The notes beneath the pieces are model-generated. The model made no database searches. It was not told the DNA's origin and worked only from the letters and a program-made list of their open reading frames with translations. Position numbers and translations under genes: made by a program. 64,000 bases of DNA from positions 1 through 64,000 of the forward strand of contig JBOGEX010000058.1 in NCBI GenBank assembly GCA_050741915.1, in the 5' to 3' direction. Position 1 is the first letter of the stretch; every line of letters starts with the position of its first letter. Shown here in pieces: positions 1 through 8,006 of this stretch. The stretch comes from JACCTH01 sp050741915. Lineage in GTDB: Bacteria > Actinomycetota > Acidimicrobiia > Spongiisociales > ZC4RG35.

Positions 1-473
1 AGTCCGCAATAGAGATCCCACAGGCGGCGCCACACGCCCGAGGGCAGACCGAACTCGACCATGCCGATGACTCCGCCGGGCTTGACGACCCTTCTCAATT
101 CGGTCAGGCAGGCAGCCGGATCATCGACATAGCGAAGCAAGTAGCCGAAAGTAAGCCCATCAAAGGTGGAGTCGCCGAACGGAAGCTGTTCGCCACGAGC
201 CAACACTCGCAACGGACCCGGATGACGACGAATCATTTCGGGCGTCACATCCACGGCAGTCACTTCGATTCCCTCTCGCTGAAGTAAGCGTGTGATGGAC
301 CCGGTCCCGGTGGCGACGTCGAGCACCGAGGCTCTAGAAGGAAGTTGCAAACCATCGACCATTGTTCGGCGCCAGCGACCGTCTTGACCGAAGCTGAGAA
401 TCCGCGCCCACCTCTCATAGGACGAGCCGATAGGTGCAAAAAGCGGACGTGGGAGTTGGCTGCGGGCGGCCAC
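1..473 (-). CDS. Class I SAM-dependent methyltransferase (UbiE-like), C-terminal part outside window
   Basis: The gene runs leftwards off the window edge, so only about 157 N-terminal residues are visible. They read as a Rossmann-fold methyltransferase. The SAM motif I is VLDVATGTGS near residues 50-59, followed by an acidic strand (VTAVDVTPEM), LPFGDSTFDGLTFGYLLRYV, and ELRRVVKPGGVIGMVEFG. This pattern matches the UbiE/MenG family (quinone C-methyltransferases) and general Methyltransf_11 proteins. The start is a GTG at 471-473 with no convincing Shine-Dalgarno, and a TTG lies one codon upstream. The substrate cannot be assigned from this fragment. Family call is confident, function is not. 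Confidence 0.8.
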   Translation of the reverse strand, partial: MAARSQLPRPLFAPIGSSYERWARILSFGQDGRWRRTMVDGLQLPSRASVLDVATGTGSITRLLQREGIEVTAVDVTPEMIRRHPGPLRVLARGEQLPFGDSTFDGLTFGYLLRYVDDPAACLTELRRVVKPGGVIGMVEFGLPSGVWRRLWDLYCG

Positions 474-513
474 CAAGCGGAAGGTTTAGCCGCTTGCTAG
501 CGCTGTGCTGGCG

Positions 514-641
514 CCCCTTCCCCCTCCGTCGCCTCCGGCGCCACCTCCCCCAACGCTCGCTTCGCTAGCTGGGGGAAGAAACCGAACCACGCGGTTTCTC
601 CCCCCGAAGGACGAGTACCGGCGCAGCCGGGGAGGGGGGAT
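514..641. repeat. GC-rich intergenic repeat, family D copy 1
   Basis: The stretch between the methyltransferase and the SRPBCC gene holds no gene. It contains two modules seen elsewhere in the window: CCCAACGCTCGCTTCGCTAG, and CCGAAGG followed by GAGTACCGGCGCAGCCGGGG and a G-run. Both are locally palindromic. Related copies lie at 14251-14293, 22922-23019 and 56323-56424. Confidence 0.75.
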
Positions 642-710
642 GGGTCGCTGGCGGGAGAAGCTCTAAGTTCGTTGCCTTCCCGGCGAGCAGCCGTTTAAGC
701 CGTTCCGGCG

Positions 711-1142
711 CTAGTTGACCACGGCGGGATTGGCGTTTCCCGACTCTGCTACTGCCACGAGGTTGTCGAGGAAGCGCACCCAAGCGGGAGTGATTACTTC
801 GATGATCGGATCGGAGGAATCGAAGCCGCGATGGGTAAAAAGCAGTTTCGTTTTGCCAGCGTCTTCGTTGAGGTCGAAGCGGATCGTCGTGCCCTTCCAC
901 CACGGCGGGCTCTCGGGAATGGCCCACTCGACGACTCCGTCTGACAGATCGGTCACCGTGAGATCGAAGACGACGGGGGTCGAGGGGAAACTGACATGGA
1001 ACTCGTCACCCTTCTGGCCGGCGGTGCCTTCGATCTTGTCCGACCACCAACCGGCGATCCCGGCAGGATTGTCAAGCCACTTCCTCACATCGGCGGGGGA
1101 GCACGCCGCCTCGAACTGTGCCCTAATGCTGTAGTCACCCAT
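711..1142 (-). CDS. SRPBCC (START-like / AHSA1-type) domain protein
   Basis: A 143-residue protein made entirely of one SRPBCC ligand-binding fold. The visible hallmarks are the opening strand YSIRAQFEAACSPADVRKWL, the GIAGWWSDKIEG segment, the paired strands VVFDLTVTDLSDGVVEWAI and KTKLLFTHRGF, and a C-terminal helix with TPAWVRFLDNL. The family binds hydrophobic ligands, and many members act with ArsR regulators. The gene is divergent from the ArsR-SRPBCC pair starting at 1225, and the 82-bp spacer holds a palindrome (1177-1198) that could control both directions. It starts with ATG at 1142. Ligand and role are unknown. Confidence 0.8.
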   Translation of the reverse strand: MGDYSIRAQFEAACSPADVRKWLDNPAGIAGWWSDKIEGTAGQKGDEFHVSFPSTPVVFDLTVTDLSDGVVEWAIPESPPWWKGTTIRFDLNEDAGKTKLLFTHRGFDSSDPIIEVITPAWVRFLDNLVAVAESGNANPAVVN

Positions 1143-1176
1143 TCCTATCTCCTTCCCGGCTATTTCAGTCAGAACT

Positions 1177-1198
1177 ATAACTCAATCCGCTGAGCTAT
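1177..1198. promoter_or_regulatory. Candidate ArsR operator palindrome
   Basis: The half-sites ATA-a-CTCA and TGAG-c-TAT are separated by six bases (atccgc) and form a symmetric inverted repeat. It lies between divergent SRPBCC and ArsR genes, 27 bases upstream of the arsR GTG. ArsR-family dimers typically bind such imperfect palindromes and autoregulate. The assignment is inference from symmetry and position. Confidence 0.5.
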
Positions 1199-1224
1199 TT
1201 CAACCGAGACTAAAATGACGCACG

Positions 1225-1530
1225 GTGGACTCGCTTCAGGTCATCGCTGAACCACGGCGGCGCCGAATCCTCTCACTGGTTTGGGATCGAGAGCTCTCGG
1301 CCGGTGAGATCGCCGAGCGCTTCGATGTCACCTTTGGGGCGGTATCGCAACATCTCGCGGTGTTGCGTGAGGCCGGATTCGTGAAGGTCCGAGTGGACGG
1401 CAACAAGCGCTGGTATCAAGCGGATAAGGACCGCCTCGGGCCGTTCCGGGACGTCCTTGAGAATATGTGGGCGCAAACCCTCGATCGCCTGGCAGCTGCG
1501 ATCGAGTCCGATCAAGGGGACGGCCAATGA
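1225..1530 (+). CDS. ArsR-family winged-helix transcriptional regulator
   Basis: A 101-residue HTH_20/ArsR protein. The opening VIAEPRRRRILSLV matches the usual start of this fold. The recognition region is LSAGEIAERFDVTFGAVSQHLAVLREAGFVKVRVDG, followed by the wing KRWYQAD. No paired cysteines typical of metal-sensing ArsR proteins are present, so it is more likely to sense a non-metal signal. It starts with GTG. Its last codons overlap the downstream SRPBCC gene as ATGA (1527-1530), implying translational coupling. ArsR-SRPBCC couples are common in actinobacteria, and the regulator usually represses its own operon. Confidence 0.88.
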   Translation: MDSLQVIAEPRRRRILSLVWDRELSAGEIAERFDVTFGAVSQHLAVLREAGFVKVRVDGNKRWYQADKDRLGPFRDVLENMWAQTLDRLAAAIESDQGDGQ

Positions 1531-1952
1531 GCGAGCCAATCGTTGTCGAGCGCCGCATTGCCGCTCCGCCAGCTTCGGTCTACGCCTATCTCACCGACGC
1601 CGACAAGTGGATCCGCTGGCAGGGAGTCGGGGCGACCCTCGACCCCCGGAAAGGCGGGATCTTCTCGCTCTCCATGCCCAACGGTGCCAACGCTCGCGGC
1701 GAGTTCGTCGAGTTGATCCCCGATGCCAAAGTCGTATTCACGTGGGGATGGCTCGATCATCCCGGGGTGCCGCCGGGCTCCTCGATCGTCGAGATCGACC
1801 TTGCTCCAGATGGCACCGGGACGTTGCTCACCCTCACCCACCGCGAGCTACCGGAAGATGAGGTGCCCGTCCACACTGAGGGCTGGAATCTTTACCTCCC
1901 GCGTCTCGCTGCCGTCGTTGTCGGCGAAGAAATCGATCCCGACTCCCTCTGA
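1527..1952 (+). CDS. SRPBCC / AHSA1-like protein co-transcribed with ArsR
   Basis: A 141-residue SRPBCC-fold protein. Visible features are the first strand MSEPIVVERRIAAPPASVYA, then YLTDADKWIRWQG, the central strands GGIFSLSMPNGANARGEFVEL and KVVFTWGWLDHP, and the C-terminal TLLTLTHRELP plus helix. The open frame extends further upstream, but the ATG at 1527 overlaps the arsR stop and gives the family's expected N-terminus. It resembles the activator of Hsp90 ATPase homologue group (AHSA1/CalC-like), which binds small hydrophobic ligands. It is only distantly similar to the divergent SRPBCC protein at 711-1142. No catalytic role can be assigned. Confidence 0.85.
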   Translation: MSEPIVVERRIAAPPASVYAYLTDADKWIRWQGVGATLDPRKGGIFSLSMPNGANARGEFVELIPDAKVVFTWGWLDHPGVPPGSSIVEIDLAPDGTGTLLTLTHRELPEDEVPVHTEGWNLYLPRLAAVVVGEEIDPDSL

Positions 1953-2067
1953 CAGGGCTCGTCGCCCCGGACGGGAAGATTTCCCTGAGGTTTGACGCCT
2001 CGACCCGCAGGGTATGGCCAGGCCATCGAGGAGCGGGAAGTTGGAGCGCGAGGGTCAAGCAGGCTAA

Positions 2068-2277
2068 TTATGGAGAACTCATGCCGCCTGTCGGGGCATG
2101 CCGTCCGAAATGTTCACGTCTTCTGAACGGGAGATGACCGACTACGAGGTCAAAGCCGCCAAAGCCGTATGTGGGCGCTGCATGGTGGTGGACGACTGCT
2201 TGGTCTACGCCATCACCAACTCGGTCACTGTCGGAGTCTGGGGTGGTCTTAGCGCCGACGAGCCGGTCCCGCTCTAA
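2068..2277 (+). pseudogene. WhiB-family iron-sulfur regulator remnant lacking a start codon
   Basis: This frame encodes WRTHAACRGMPSEMFTSSER, then AVCGRCMVVDDCLVYAI, GVWGGLS and a stop. The four WhiB cysteines (AAC, CGRC, DDC) and the G[VI]WGG turn are all present. However, the frame is closed by TAA at 2065-2067 and holds no ATG, GTG or TTG before the first cysteine. An ATG at 2069 sits in another frame. A 2-bp loss from an ancestral ATGTGGAGA would explain this, because it would have read Met-Trp-Arg. The ATG at 2098 would skip the first cluster ligand. It is most likely a recent pseudogene; a sequencing indel is the alternative. Confidence 0.65.
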
Positions 2278-2335
2278 TCGGCTTGGCGATCTCAGCGGGC
2301 GACCGTCGCCTAGTTACGAGCCACCCGGGCCTAGC

Positions 2336-3814
2336 TCACTCAATGGCTGTGAGGAGAGAGTTGAGCTCGATGATCCCGATACCGACTTCGCGGTCGGCGA
2401 TGCCGTAAGGAAGAACGAGGTGTCCGTCGTGGAGCGTGGCGCCACACGAGTAGACGACGTTGGGGACGTAGCCATCGCGATCAGCCCAGTCGGGGCTGAG
2501 TAGCGGCTCGTCGAGTCTTCCCACTATTCGGTCAGGTTCGTCAAGGTCAAGAAGGAGGGCGCCGAGCCGATATGTGCGCATTGGCCCGACGCCGTGGGTA
2601 ATCACCAGCCACCCGGCCTCGGTTTCGATCGGCGATCCACAGTTGCCAATCTGGATGGCTTCCCATGAAGCTTTCGGACCGGTCAGACGCTCGGCTTCGT
2701 TCCAATGCCAGACATCGTCGGCCCACAACACGTGCAGGTTTGTTTGATCGTGTCTGGACAGCGCAACGTATCTGCCCTCGAGGCGGCGTGGAAAGAGCGC
2801 CATTCCTTTGTTCTGCGCGCAAGAGCCATGCAGGCTCGACACGCTGAAACGGACAAAATCGGAGGTCGAGATCAACTGTGGAAGGATGCGGATACCGTCG
2901 AAGGCGGTATAAGTAGCGAAATAGGTGACGCTCCCATCGTCTTCGACGAAGCGAACGAAGCGGGCATCCTCCATGCCGTTGCTGTCCGATGGTCCGGCCG
3001 GAAATAGCACCCGCTCGGAGAGGGGTTGTCCCTCGAAGATCAGCTCGTAGTTGGAACTTGCCAACCAGCGGAAAACGTGCGTAGTCGTTTCTGCCCGCAT
3101 GGGGTGGACCCAATCCTTGGAGGTCACCCGGGCGAGAGCCTCTCCCATTTGGGCGGCATCGAAGCGGTCGGGGAGCATGCCGAGAACCTCGAGAGCGATG
3201 TCATCCTCGGCGTCCATCTGGGCCAACTTGGCTCCGAAACTCTTTCGCTGGTGAAGGACGTCGAGGCGTTTACCTGCGGCGGCATAGGCGCCGGGTGGAT
3301 CAACCTCCAATTCGCCGTCGGAACGGTGACGACCGGATCGGAACTCGATCGAGGAGATGTGTCCCTCGCCGATGGCGCGCAAGCTGAGAACGAACTCCGA
3401 ACCCCCGGTCGAAACGATCGATGGGTTCGTGAGCGCCGCTCCCTCGATCGCATACTCCTGCGTGAAAGTGGCGCCCAGAAGGAGCCGGACTGACGAGTGG
3501 GAGACGTCGGCCAGAGCCGGGAGGAGGTGGGTGACGAAGGCCAGGTTGGATTCCCAGATGGCCTCGATGTCACGGTGCCGGTTTTGAAATGCTTTCCGCA
3601 GATCCTGGAGGGACTCCTCGACCGTTTGCTGGTCCAATTCGAGCACCCGTTCGGCGATCTGGCCGACACGGTCGCGGCTGTCGGAGAGACCGCCGGTGTG
3701 GGCCAAGAAGGGCTTGGTAATCACGCGAGCAGGGTCGGGGCCGAGCCGTATTCCGGTGGAGATGACTTCTACCAATTTGGCCCCCGGCGGGGCCTGAGTC
3801 CTAGCTGACCGCAA
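2336..3814 (-). CDS. Glycoside hydrolase family 130 protein (mannoside phosphorylase-like)
   Basis: A 492-residue protein. After about 200 residues of helical N-terminus comes a five-bladed propeller typical of GH130. Signatures are the GMEDARFVRF motif carrying the catalytic aspartate, VTYFATYTAFDG, GNCGSPIETEAGWLVITHGVG and GALLLDLDEPDRIVGRLDEP. Family members phosphorolyse or hydrolyse beta-mannosides. The long N-terminal helical part fits the larger GH130 subgroup that neighbours glycosyltransferases. The start is uncertain: a TTG at 3814 overlaps the upstream glycosyltransferase by 14 bases, and another TTG lies 13 codons in. It is the last gene of a leftward three-gene run with two GT4 enzymes. 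The acceptor is unknown. Confidence 0.82.
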   Translation of the reverse strand: MRSARTQAPPGAKLVEVISTGIRLGPDPARVITKPFLAHTGGLSDSRDRVGQIAERVLELDQQTVEESLQDLRKAFQNRHRDIEAIWESNLAFVTHLLPALADVSHSSVRLLLGATFTQEYAIEGAALTNPSIVSTGGSEFVLSLRAIGEGHISSIEFRSGRHRSDGELEVDPPGAYAAAGKRLDVLHQRKSFGAKLAQMDAEDDIALEVLGMLPDRFDAAQMGEALARVTSKDWVHPMRAETTTHVFRWLASSNYELIFEGQPLSERVLFPAGPSDSNGMEDARFVRFVEDDGSVTYFATYTAFDGIRILPQLISTSDFVRFSVSSLHGSCAQNKGMALFPRRLEGRYVALSRHDQTNLHVLWADDVWHWNEAERLTGPKASWEAIQIGNCGSPIETEAGWLVITHGVGPMRTYRLGALLLDLDEPDRIVGRLDEPLLSPDWADRDGYVPNVVYSCGATLHDGHLVLPYGIADREVGIGIIELNSLLTAIE

Positions 3815-4919
3815 CCGAGTCGATGAGGCGATGGAAGTACTCGATGTGACGGCGGGCGATGGTGGACCAGGAAAGCCGGTGTGCCATCGAGCGGGCTTCC
3901 TCCATGGCCCGCCGGTAGGCGAAGTCGTCGGTGAGCAGTCGCTTGATAGCAGCGGTCATTCCCTCGATGTCCTCGTGATCGATGACAACGCCAGCTCCTG
4001 AGCCCAACAGCTCCCGGGCATGGGGGAAGTTCGTCGCAACTACCGGTCGACCGGCAGATAGAGCTTCGGTCAGGACGCCAGAGCACACTTGCTCGTCATT
4101 GTCATAGGGGATCACTATTACATCTGCATCCGCCACGGCCCGGTAAAGCGAAATCTCGGACTGGTAAGACTCGTCGAATCGCACCATGCCCGAGAGCGAA
4201 AGTGCGTCAACGAGCTCCATGAGCGAGTCGCGATATGCCGGGCCATGTCGTCGCAAGATGTTCGGATGAATCTGGCCGACGATTCGATAGCGCGGCGCCG
4301 GCGTCAGAGACCGAAGAGGCGCGATCGCCTCGAGCGCCCGCTCGATTCCCTTCCCGGGACCAAGCAATCCCCATGTGAGAAGTTGCCGCCGATGACCGGG
4401 TGGTGGTTCGGCAGGCTTCCACGATGAACCGTGCGGGAGCACCGCTACCCCCGAAGCACTAATTCCGAACAGGTCTTCGAATGCAGCCCGAGCCGAATGG
4501 GAGGGGACAGAAAGAACGTCCGAATGTTGCGCCAGCTCCTCCAAGATGCGCCGCTGATTCATGGTCGGACGAACCGGGACCGTGTGGAGAACGGTCATGA
4601 CCGGGGTGTCGAGCCCTTGGACAAGGTCGACCACGGCCTCCCCGTCGTTGGGGCCATAAATCCCGAACTCGTGCTGAATGAGCACTGCCGAATAGCGCTC
4701 GAGAACCTTGCGAGCCCGGTCAATGCCCAAAACAGAGGAGGGATCAAGTTCAACCACAACTCGATGATTCGATGAAGGCAGGTCACGAGGCCCGACCAGG
4801 CGTGCTACTGACATCGATTGACCTCGGGTTTCGAGTGCGTCGAGCAACGAACCAGAGAAGCGGGCAATGCCGCATTTGGTTGGTGCGAACGTCGAAACCG
4901 TTATGACCGGATGCGACAA
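3801..4919 (-). CDS. GT4 glycosyltransferase
   Basis: A 372-residue GT-B glycosyltransferase. The N-terminal domain begins SHPVITVSTFAPTKCGIARF. The C-terminal nucleotide-sugar domain shows LLTWGLLGPGKGIERALEAI, YRIVGQIHP, and the GT4 acidic loop VIVIPYDNDEQVCSGVLTEA. I chose the TTG at 4917-4919 because a perfect AGGAGG lies six bases upstream. The open frame continues to 5258, but that would overlap the next glycosyltransferase and adds unrelated residues. It ends inside the GH130 start region, so the two are probably coupled. It presumably transfers a hexose, perhaps mannose given GH130, but donor and acceptor are not visible. Confidence 0.88.
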   Translation of the reverse strand: MSHPVITVSTFAPTKCGIARFSGSLLDALETRGQSMSVARLVGPRDLPSSNHRVVVELDPSSVLGIDRARKVLERYSAVLIQHEFGIYGPNDGEAVVDLVQGLDTPVMTVLHTVPVRPTMNQRRILEELAQHSDVLSVPSHSARAAFEDLFGISASGVAVLPHGSSWKPAEPPPGHRRQLLTWGLLGPGKGIERALEAIAPLRSLTPAPRYRIVGQIHPNILRRHGPAYRDSLMELVDALSLSGMVRFDESYQSEISLYRAVADADVIVIPYDNDEQVCSGVLTEALSAGRPVVATNFPHARELLGSGAGVVIDHEDIEGMTAAIKRLLTDDFAYRRAMEEARSMAHRLSWSTIARRHIEYFHRLIDSVAVS

Positions 4920-4998
4920 ACAAAACCTCCTTCGGCTGCGGCCATCCGGGCCGAGCCGGAGAACTCCCAGGAAAACTAGTACCCGATCAGCGGGGCCA

Positions 4999-6057
4999 TC
5001 AAACGCGGCGGCGAGCGTGGCTTTTCGCGTTTCGGGGAACGAGGCCCTGGTAAACCTTTTCATAGCCAGCAGCCATCGCAGATCGCGAAAAACGCTCCCG
5101 AGCCGACCCTCGGATGACCGCCGGATCGAGGTCGGCGAGTCGTGCGACGGCAGCGGATGCCTGATCGACCCCCTCGACGAGAAAGCCATTGCGGCCGTCG
5201 AGTACAAGCTCGTCCATCGCCCCCGCCCGCCAGGCAACAACCGGAGTACCGGTGGCAAATGCTTCCACCACCACCAGGCCGAACGGCTCTGGCCACCGGA
5301 GAGGCATCAGGAGACCGCTCGCTGCCCCCAGGAGTTTCTGCAGCTCGGAGCGGCTGGCTTCCCCGATGTAGTCAATCCCATCGCCCAGCTGAGGGGCAAT
5401 ATCTCGATCGAAATACTCACGGTATTTGGGTTCGACAATGCCCGCTAAGAGCAGGCGACGGTTGCTGCGCCTGGCCACGTCGATAGCCAGATCGGGTGCC
5501 TTTTCGGGAGCGAGGCGGCCGGCGAAGAGCAGGAAGTCCTCTTTCTTCTCTCGCAACGGGAAGCTGTCGATGTCAATGCCGTTGTGGACCGTTGCCACGT
5601 AGTTGAGAACAGGGAGGAACTGGCGCTCGGCGTTTGATATGGAGACGAACGGCTGGTCTTTGTAAGCGGTCAGCACCGAATGATGAGCTTCATTCCAAGC
5701 CGATCCGTGGAGCGTAGAAACGATGGGGCAAGGGAGGAACCGAGCAAAGCCAAGGGCGTGAACGTGAAGGTGGCTGTGGAGGACATCGAAATCGCCCTCG
5801 ACCACCGCTTCCATCGTGCGGAATATGTGCTCTTCCTCGGTCAGGCGAGGATCAAGATCCGACCCTTCCAGAGCTTGCGCTGTTGTGGAGATGAAACGTC
5901 CGGAGGTACGGCCGCTGCCGGCGCCGAAGACGGTGACGTCGTGACCCAGCTCGACCAGGCCCTCGACAAGGTCATAGGCAACCCGTTCCCAGGGCCCATA
6001 CCCGGGTGGGGGAAACGGGTGAGCGATGGGGGCCAGGATGGCGACTCGCAGGGGCAT
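4999..6057 (-). CDS. GT4 glycosyltransferase
   Basis: A 352-residue GT-B enzyme. The N-terminal MPLRVAILAPIAHPFPPPGY includes the glycine loop (PPGYGPWERVAYDLVEGLVELGHDVTVF). The donor domain holds FLLFAGRLAPEKAPDLAIDV, DYIGEASRSELQKLLGAA, and the GT4 signature WPEPFGLVVVEAFATGTPVV with the EPFGLVVVE glutamates. The frame extends 44 codons further upstream, but the ATG at 6057 gives the normal family N-terminus. It is the first gene of the leftward module, followed after 79 bases by the second GT4 and then GH130. The divergent PfkB kinase starts 53 bases away. Paralogous to, but clearly distinct from, its GT4 neighbour. Confidence 0.9.
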   Translation of the reverse strand: MPLRVAILAPIAHPFPPPGYGPWERVAYDLVEGLVELGHDVTVFGAGSGRTSGRFISTTAQALEGSDLDPRLTEEEHIFRTMEAVVEGDFDVLHSHLHVHALGFARFLPCPIVSTLHGSAWNEAHHSVLTAYKDQPFVSISNAERQFLPVLNYVATVHNGIDIDSFPLREKKEDFLLFAGRLAPEKAPDLAIDVARRSNRRLLLAGIVEPKYREYFDRDIAPQLGDGIDYIGEASRSELQKLLGAASGLLMPLRWPEPFGLVVVEAFATGTPVVAWRAGAMDELVLDGRNGFLVEGVDQASAAVARLADLDPAVIRGSARERFSRSAMAAGYEKVYQGLVPRNAKSHARRRV

Positions 6058-6110
6058 CGCTCGGGCCGTACCCGACGGGAAATCAGGCAAAACCATCGAC
6101 CCCGGCCGGA

Positions 6111-7106
6111 ATGAGCCCAACAAACCGTTTGCGCCTTCCCATCGTCGGGAATCGAACCTTCGTGTCCAGTTCCATTGGAGTAGTAGCACCCTCTTTGATC
6201 GTGACCGTCACGATCGAGGCGAAAGATGGCGACGAAGGGGACGAGGTCCACCTTCATCCGGGCGGTCAAGGATTTTGGGTCGCCCGCATGATCGAGCATC
6301 TCGGCGAAACCCCGGTCTTATGCGCTCCCGTCGGCGGTGAAGTGGGTTTGGCTCTGCAGGCTTTGATGCCATCGAATCTAGACCTGTGGGCGGTCGAAAC
6401 CCATAACGAGTCACCGATTTATATCCACGACCGCCGCTCCGGCCAGCGGGTCCCGGTGGCGGAAACCACCATGCCACTGCTCAGCCGGCACGAGCAGGAC
6501 GACTTCTATTCGCGAGCGTTGGAAGTGGCGATGGCGACAGACTTACTGGTCGTCACGGGTCGTTACTTCGGCGGAGGAATCACGGTCGATTTCTTCACCC
6601 GGCTGGCTGCCGATCTGGCAGCTCTTGAGGTGCCGCTGGTGGCGGACGTGCATGGCGAGGAATTGGATGCACTACTGGCGGGCGGTTCGCTACGGCTGCT
6701 GAAACTGAGCCGGGACGACCTCGAGGCCGACGGCCGGATCTCGGGCACGGGATTGGCCGAGGTTGGAAAGGCAGTCGAGGGGATCCGCGCTCAGGGAGCT
6801 CAAAACGTGGTGGTCTCCGGCGCCGAGGGGGCCACGTTGGCTTGCATGGGCGAAAGCTGGTACAGAGTCGATCAACCGACATTGCAGGTAGCCGATCATC
6901 GCGGGTCAGGCGATTCGATGACCGCGGCACTGGCGGTGGGAACCGCACGGGGCATGGACGAGGTGGGAGTGCTCGCTCTTGGCGCTGCCGCGGGAGGTGC
7001 CAACGCCGTGCGCCACGGCCTGGGCAACGCCGATCGGGATCTTATCTCCCAGCTTGCCCGTCGCATCGAAGTCGAGAAGATCAGGAGTCCCAACCGAAGT
7101 GGCTGA
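6111..7106 (+). CDS. PfkB-family carbohydrate kinase (1-phosphofructokinase/tagatose-6-phosphate kinase-like)
   Basis: A 331-residue ribokinase-fold kinase. The substrate glycine motif is HPGGQGFWVARMIEHLGE, in place of the usual GGKGxNVA of FruK/LacC. The C-terminal catalytic motif is DHRGSGDSMTAALAVG, where the anion-hole and base segment is GSGD rather than GAGD. The ATP-site strand VVVSGAEGATLA precedes it. The start is ATG 6111, giving MSPTNRLRLPIVGNR; the frame is open further upstream inside the divergent glycosyltransferase. It would phosphorylate a sugar or sugar phosphate, but the changed glycine motif makes the substrate unsafe to name. The next gene, surE, overlaps its stop, suggesting an operon. 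Confidence 0.85.
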   Translation: MSPTNRLRLPIVGNRTFVSSSIGVVAPSLIVTVTIEAKDGDEGDEVHLHPGGQGFWVARMIEHLGETPVLCAPVGGEVGLALQALMPSNLDLWAVETHNESPIYIHDRRSGQRVPVAETTMPLLSRHEQDDFYSRALEVAMATDLLVVTGRYFGGGITVDFFTRLAADLAALEVPLVADVHGEELDALLAGGSLRLLKLSRDDLEADGRISGTGLAEVGKAVEGIRAQGAQNVVVSGAEGATLACMGESWYRVDQPTLQVADHRGSGDSMTAALAVGTARGMDEVGVLALGAAAGGANAVRHGLGNADRDLISQLARRIEVEKIRSPNRSG

Positions 7107-7980
7107 ACCCGATCGAGCCGCGCCGGTTGTGGTGGCGGAGGCGAAGGAGGTCGAGCCGACTTCCGTTCCCCGCGTTCTCCTGACCAACGACGACGGCATC
7201 GAGTCTCCTGGACTTCGTCTTCTGGCGGAACGACTACACGGCTCGTATGAATTGGTTGTCGCCGCACCGGTCCGAGACATGAGCGGCAGTGGTACGGGTA
7301 TCGGGCGCTTCGATAACAGCAAGGGAATCGAACTCCGCCGGGCGAGTTGGAATGGGATCGTGGCCTATACGGTCGACGGGCCACCCGGTCTGGCGGTGAT
7401 GGCCGCGGCACTGGGCGCTTTCGGGCCTAAGCCGGCGCTGGTGGTTTCCGGGGTCAATGCCGGTGTCAACACCGGACACTCCGTGATCCATTCGGGAACC
7501 GTCGGAGCGGTCCTGACGGCAAGGACATTCGGCAGTCACGGTCTGGCGGTGAGCCTGGCTTATTCCGACCCCTGGCAATGGGAGTCGGCGGTAGCCAGCG
7601 CCACCAAAGCTGCTTCGTGGATTCTGGGTCATCGCGGTCGTCCGATGGTCTTGAATGTCAACGTTCCCGGGCTTCCGGTCAGTGAGATTCTCGGCACTAG
7701 GTGGGCAGATCTCGACGAGTTCGGGTACTTCCGGGTGGCGATGGCCGATCATGTGGAGCAGCTTCTTCAGTTCGAGATCTCCAACCGACCAACGGGTGGG
7801 CAGGTGGAAGTGGGGGGTTCGGAAGCGGGACGCAACCCATCCACCGATACGGCCTTGTGCCACGCGGGTTACGTCACGATGACGGCGCTTACGGCCGTCG
7901 AGCCTGCCGGCAGACCCGAGGTCCCCCCGGATGCAGTGATTCCAATGCCTGCCGGCGGGGCCACTCTCCGCTCGGTTTGA
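7099..7980 (+). CDS. surE: SurE-type 5'-nucleotidase / acid phosphatase
   Basis: A 293-residue protein. The SurE metal site is plain in VPRVLLTNDDGIESPGLRLL, with the NDDG aspartates, followed by VAPVRDMSGSGTG and a conserved VSGVNAGVNTGHSVIHSGTV, where Asn and Ser complete the site. SurE enzymes dephosphorylate nucleoside 5'- or 3'-monophosphates and some polyphosphates in the cytoplasm. I start at GTG 7099, which overlaps the PfkB stop and has AGGAG about ten bases upstream. The frame is open further upstream in the kinase gene. A kinase followed by a phosphatase may reflect shared sugar or nucleotide metabolism, but that is inference. Confidence 0.9.
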   Translation: MAEPDRAAPVVVAEAKEVEPTSVPRVLLTNDDGIESPGLRLLAERLHGSYELVVAAPVRDMSGSGTGIGRFDNSKGIELRRASWNGIVAYTVDGPPGLAVMAAALGAFGPKPALVVSGVNAGVNTGHSVIHSGTVGAVLTARTFGSHGLAVSLAYSDPWQWESAVASATKAASWILGHRGRPMVLNVNVPGLPVSEILGTRWADLDEFGYFRVAMADHVEQLLQFEISNRPTGGQVEVGGSEAGRNPSTDTALCHAGYVTMTALTAVEPAGRPEVPPDAVIPMPAGGATLRSV

Positions 7981-8006
7981 GGGCCCGACGGCGGGGGTAG
8001 TCCCTC

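Noticed and set aside
4919..5258. N-terminal extension of the 3801-4919 glycosyltransferase
   Set aside because: It would overlap the neighbouring GT4 gene by 260 bases and add no fold-like sequence; a perfect AGGAGG before the TTG at 4919 decides the start.
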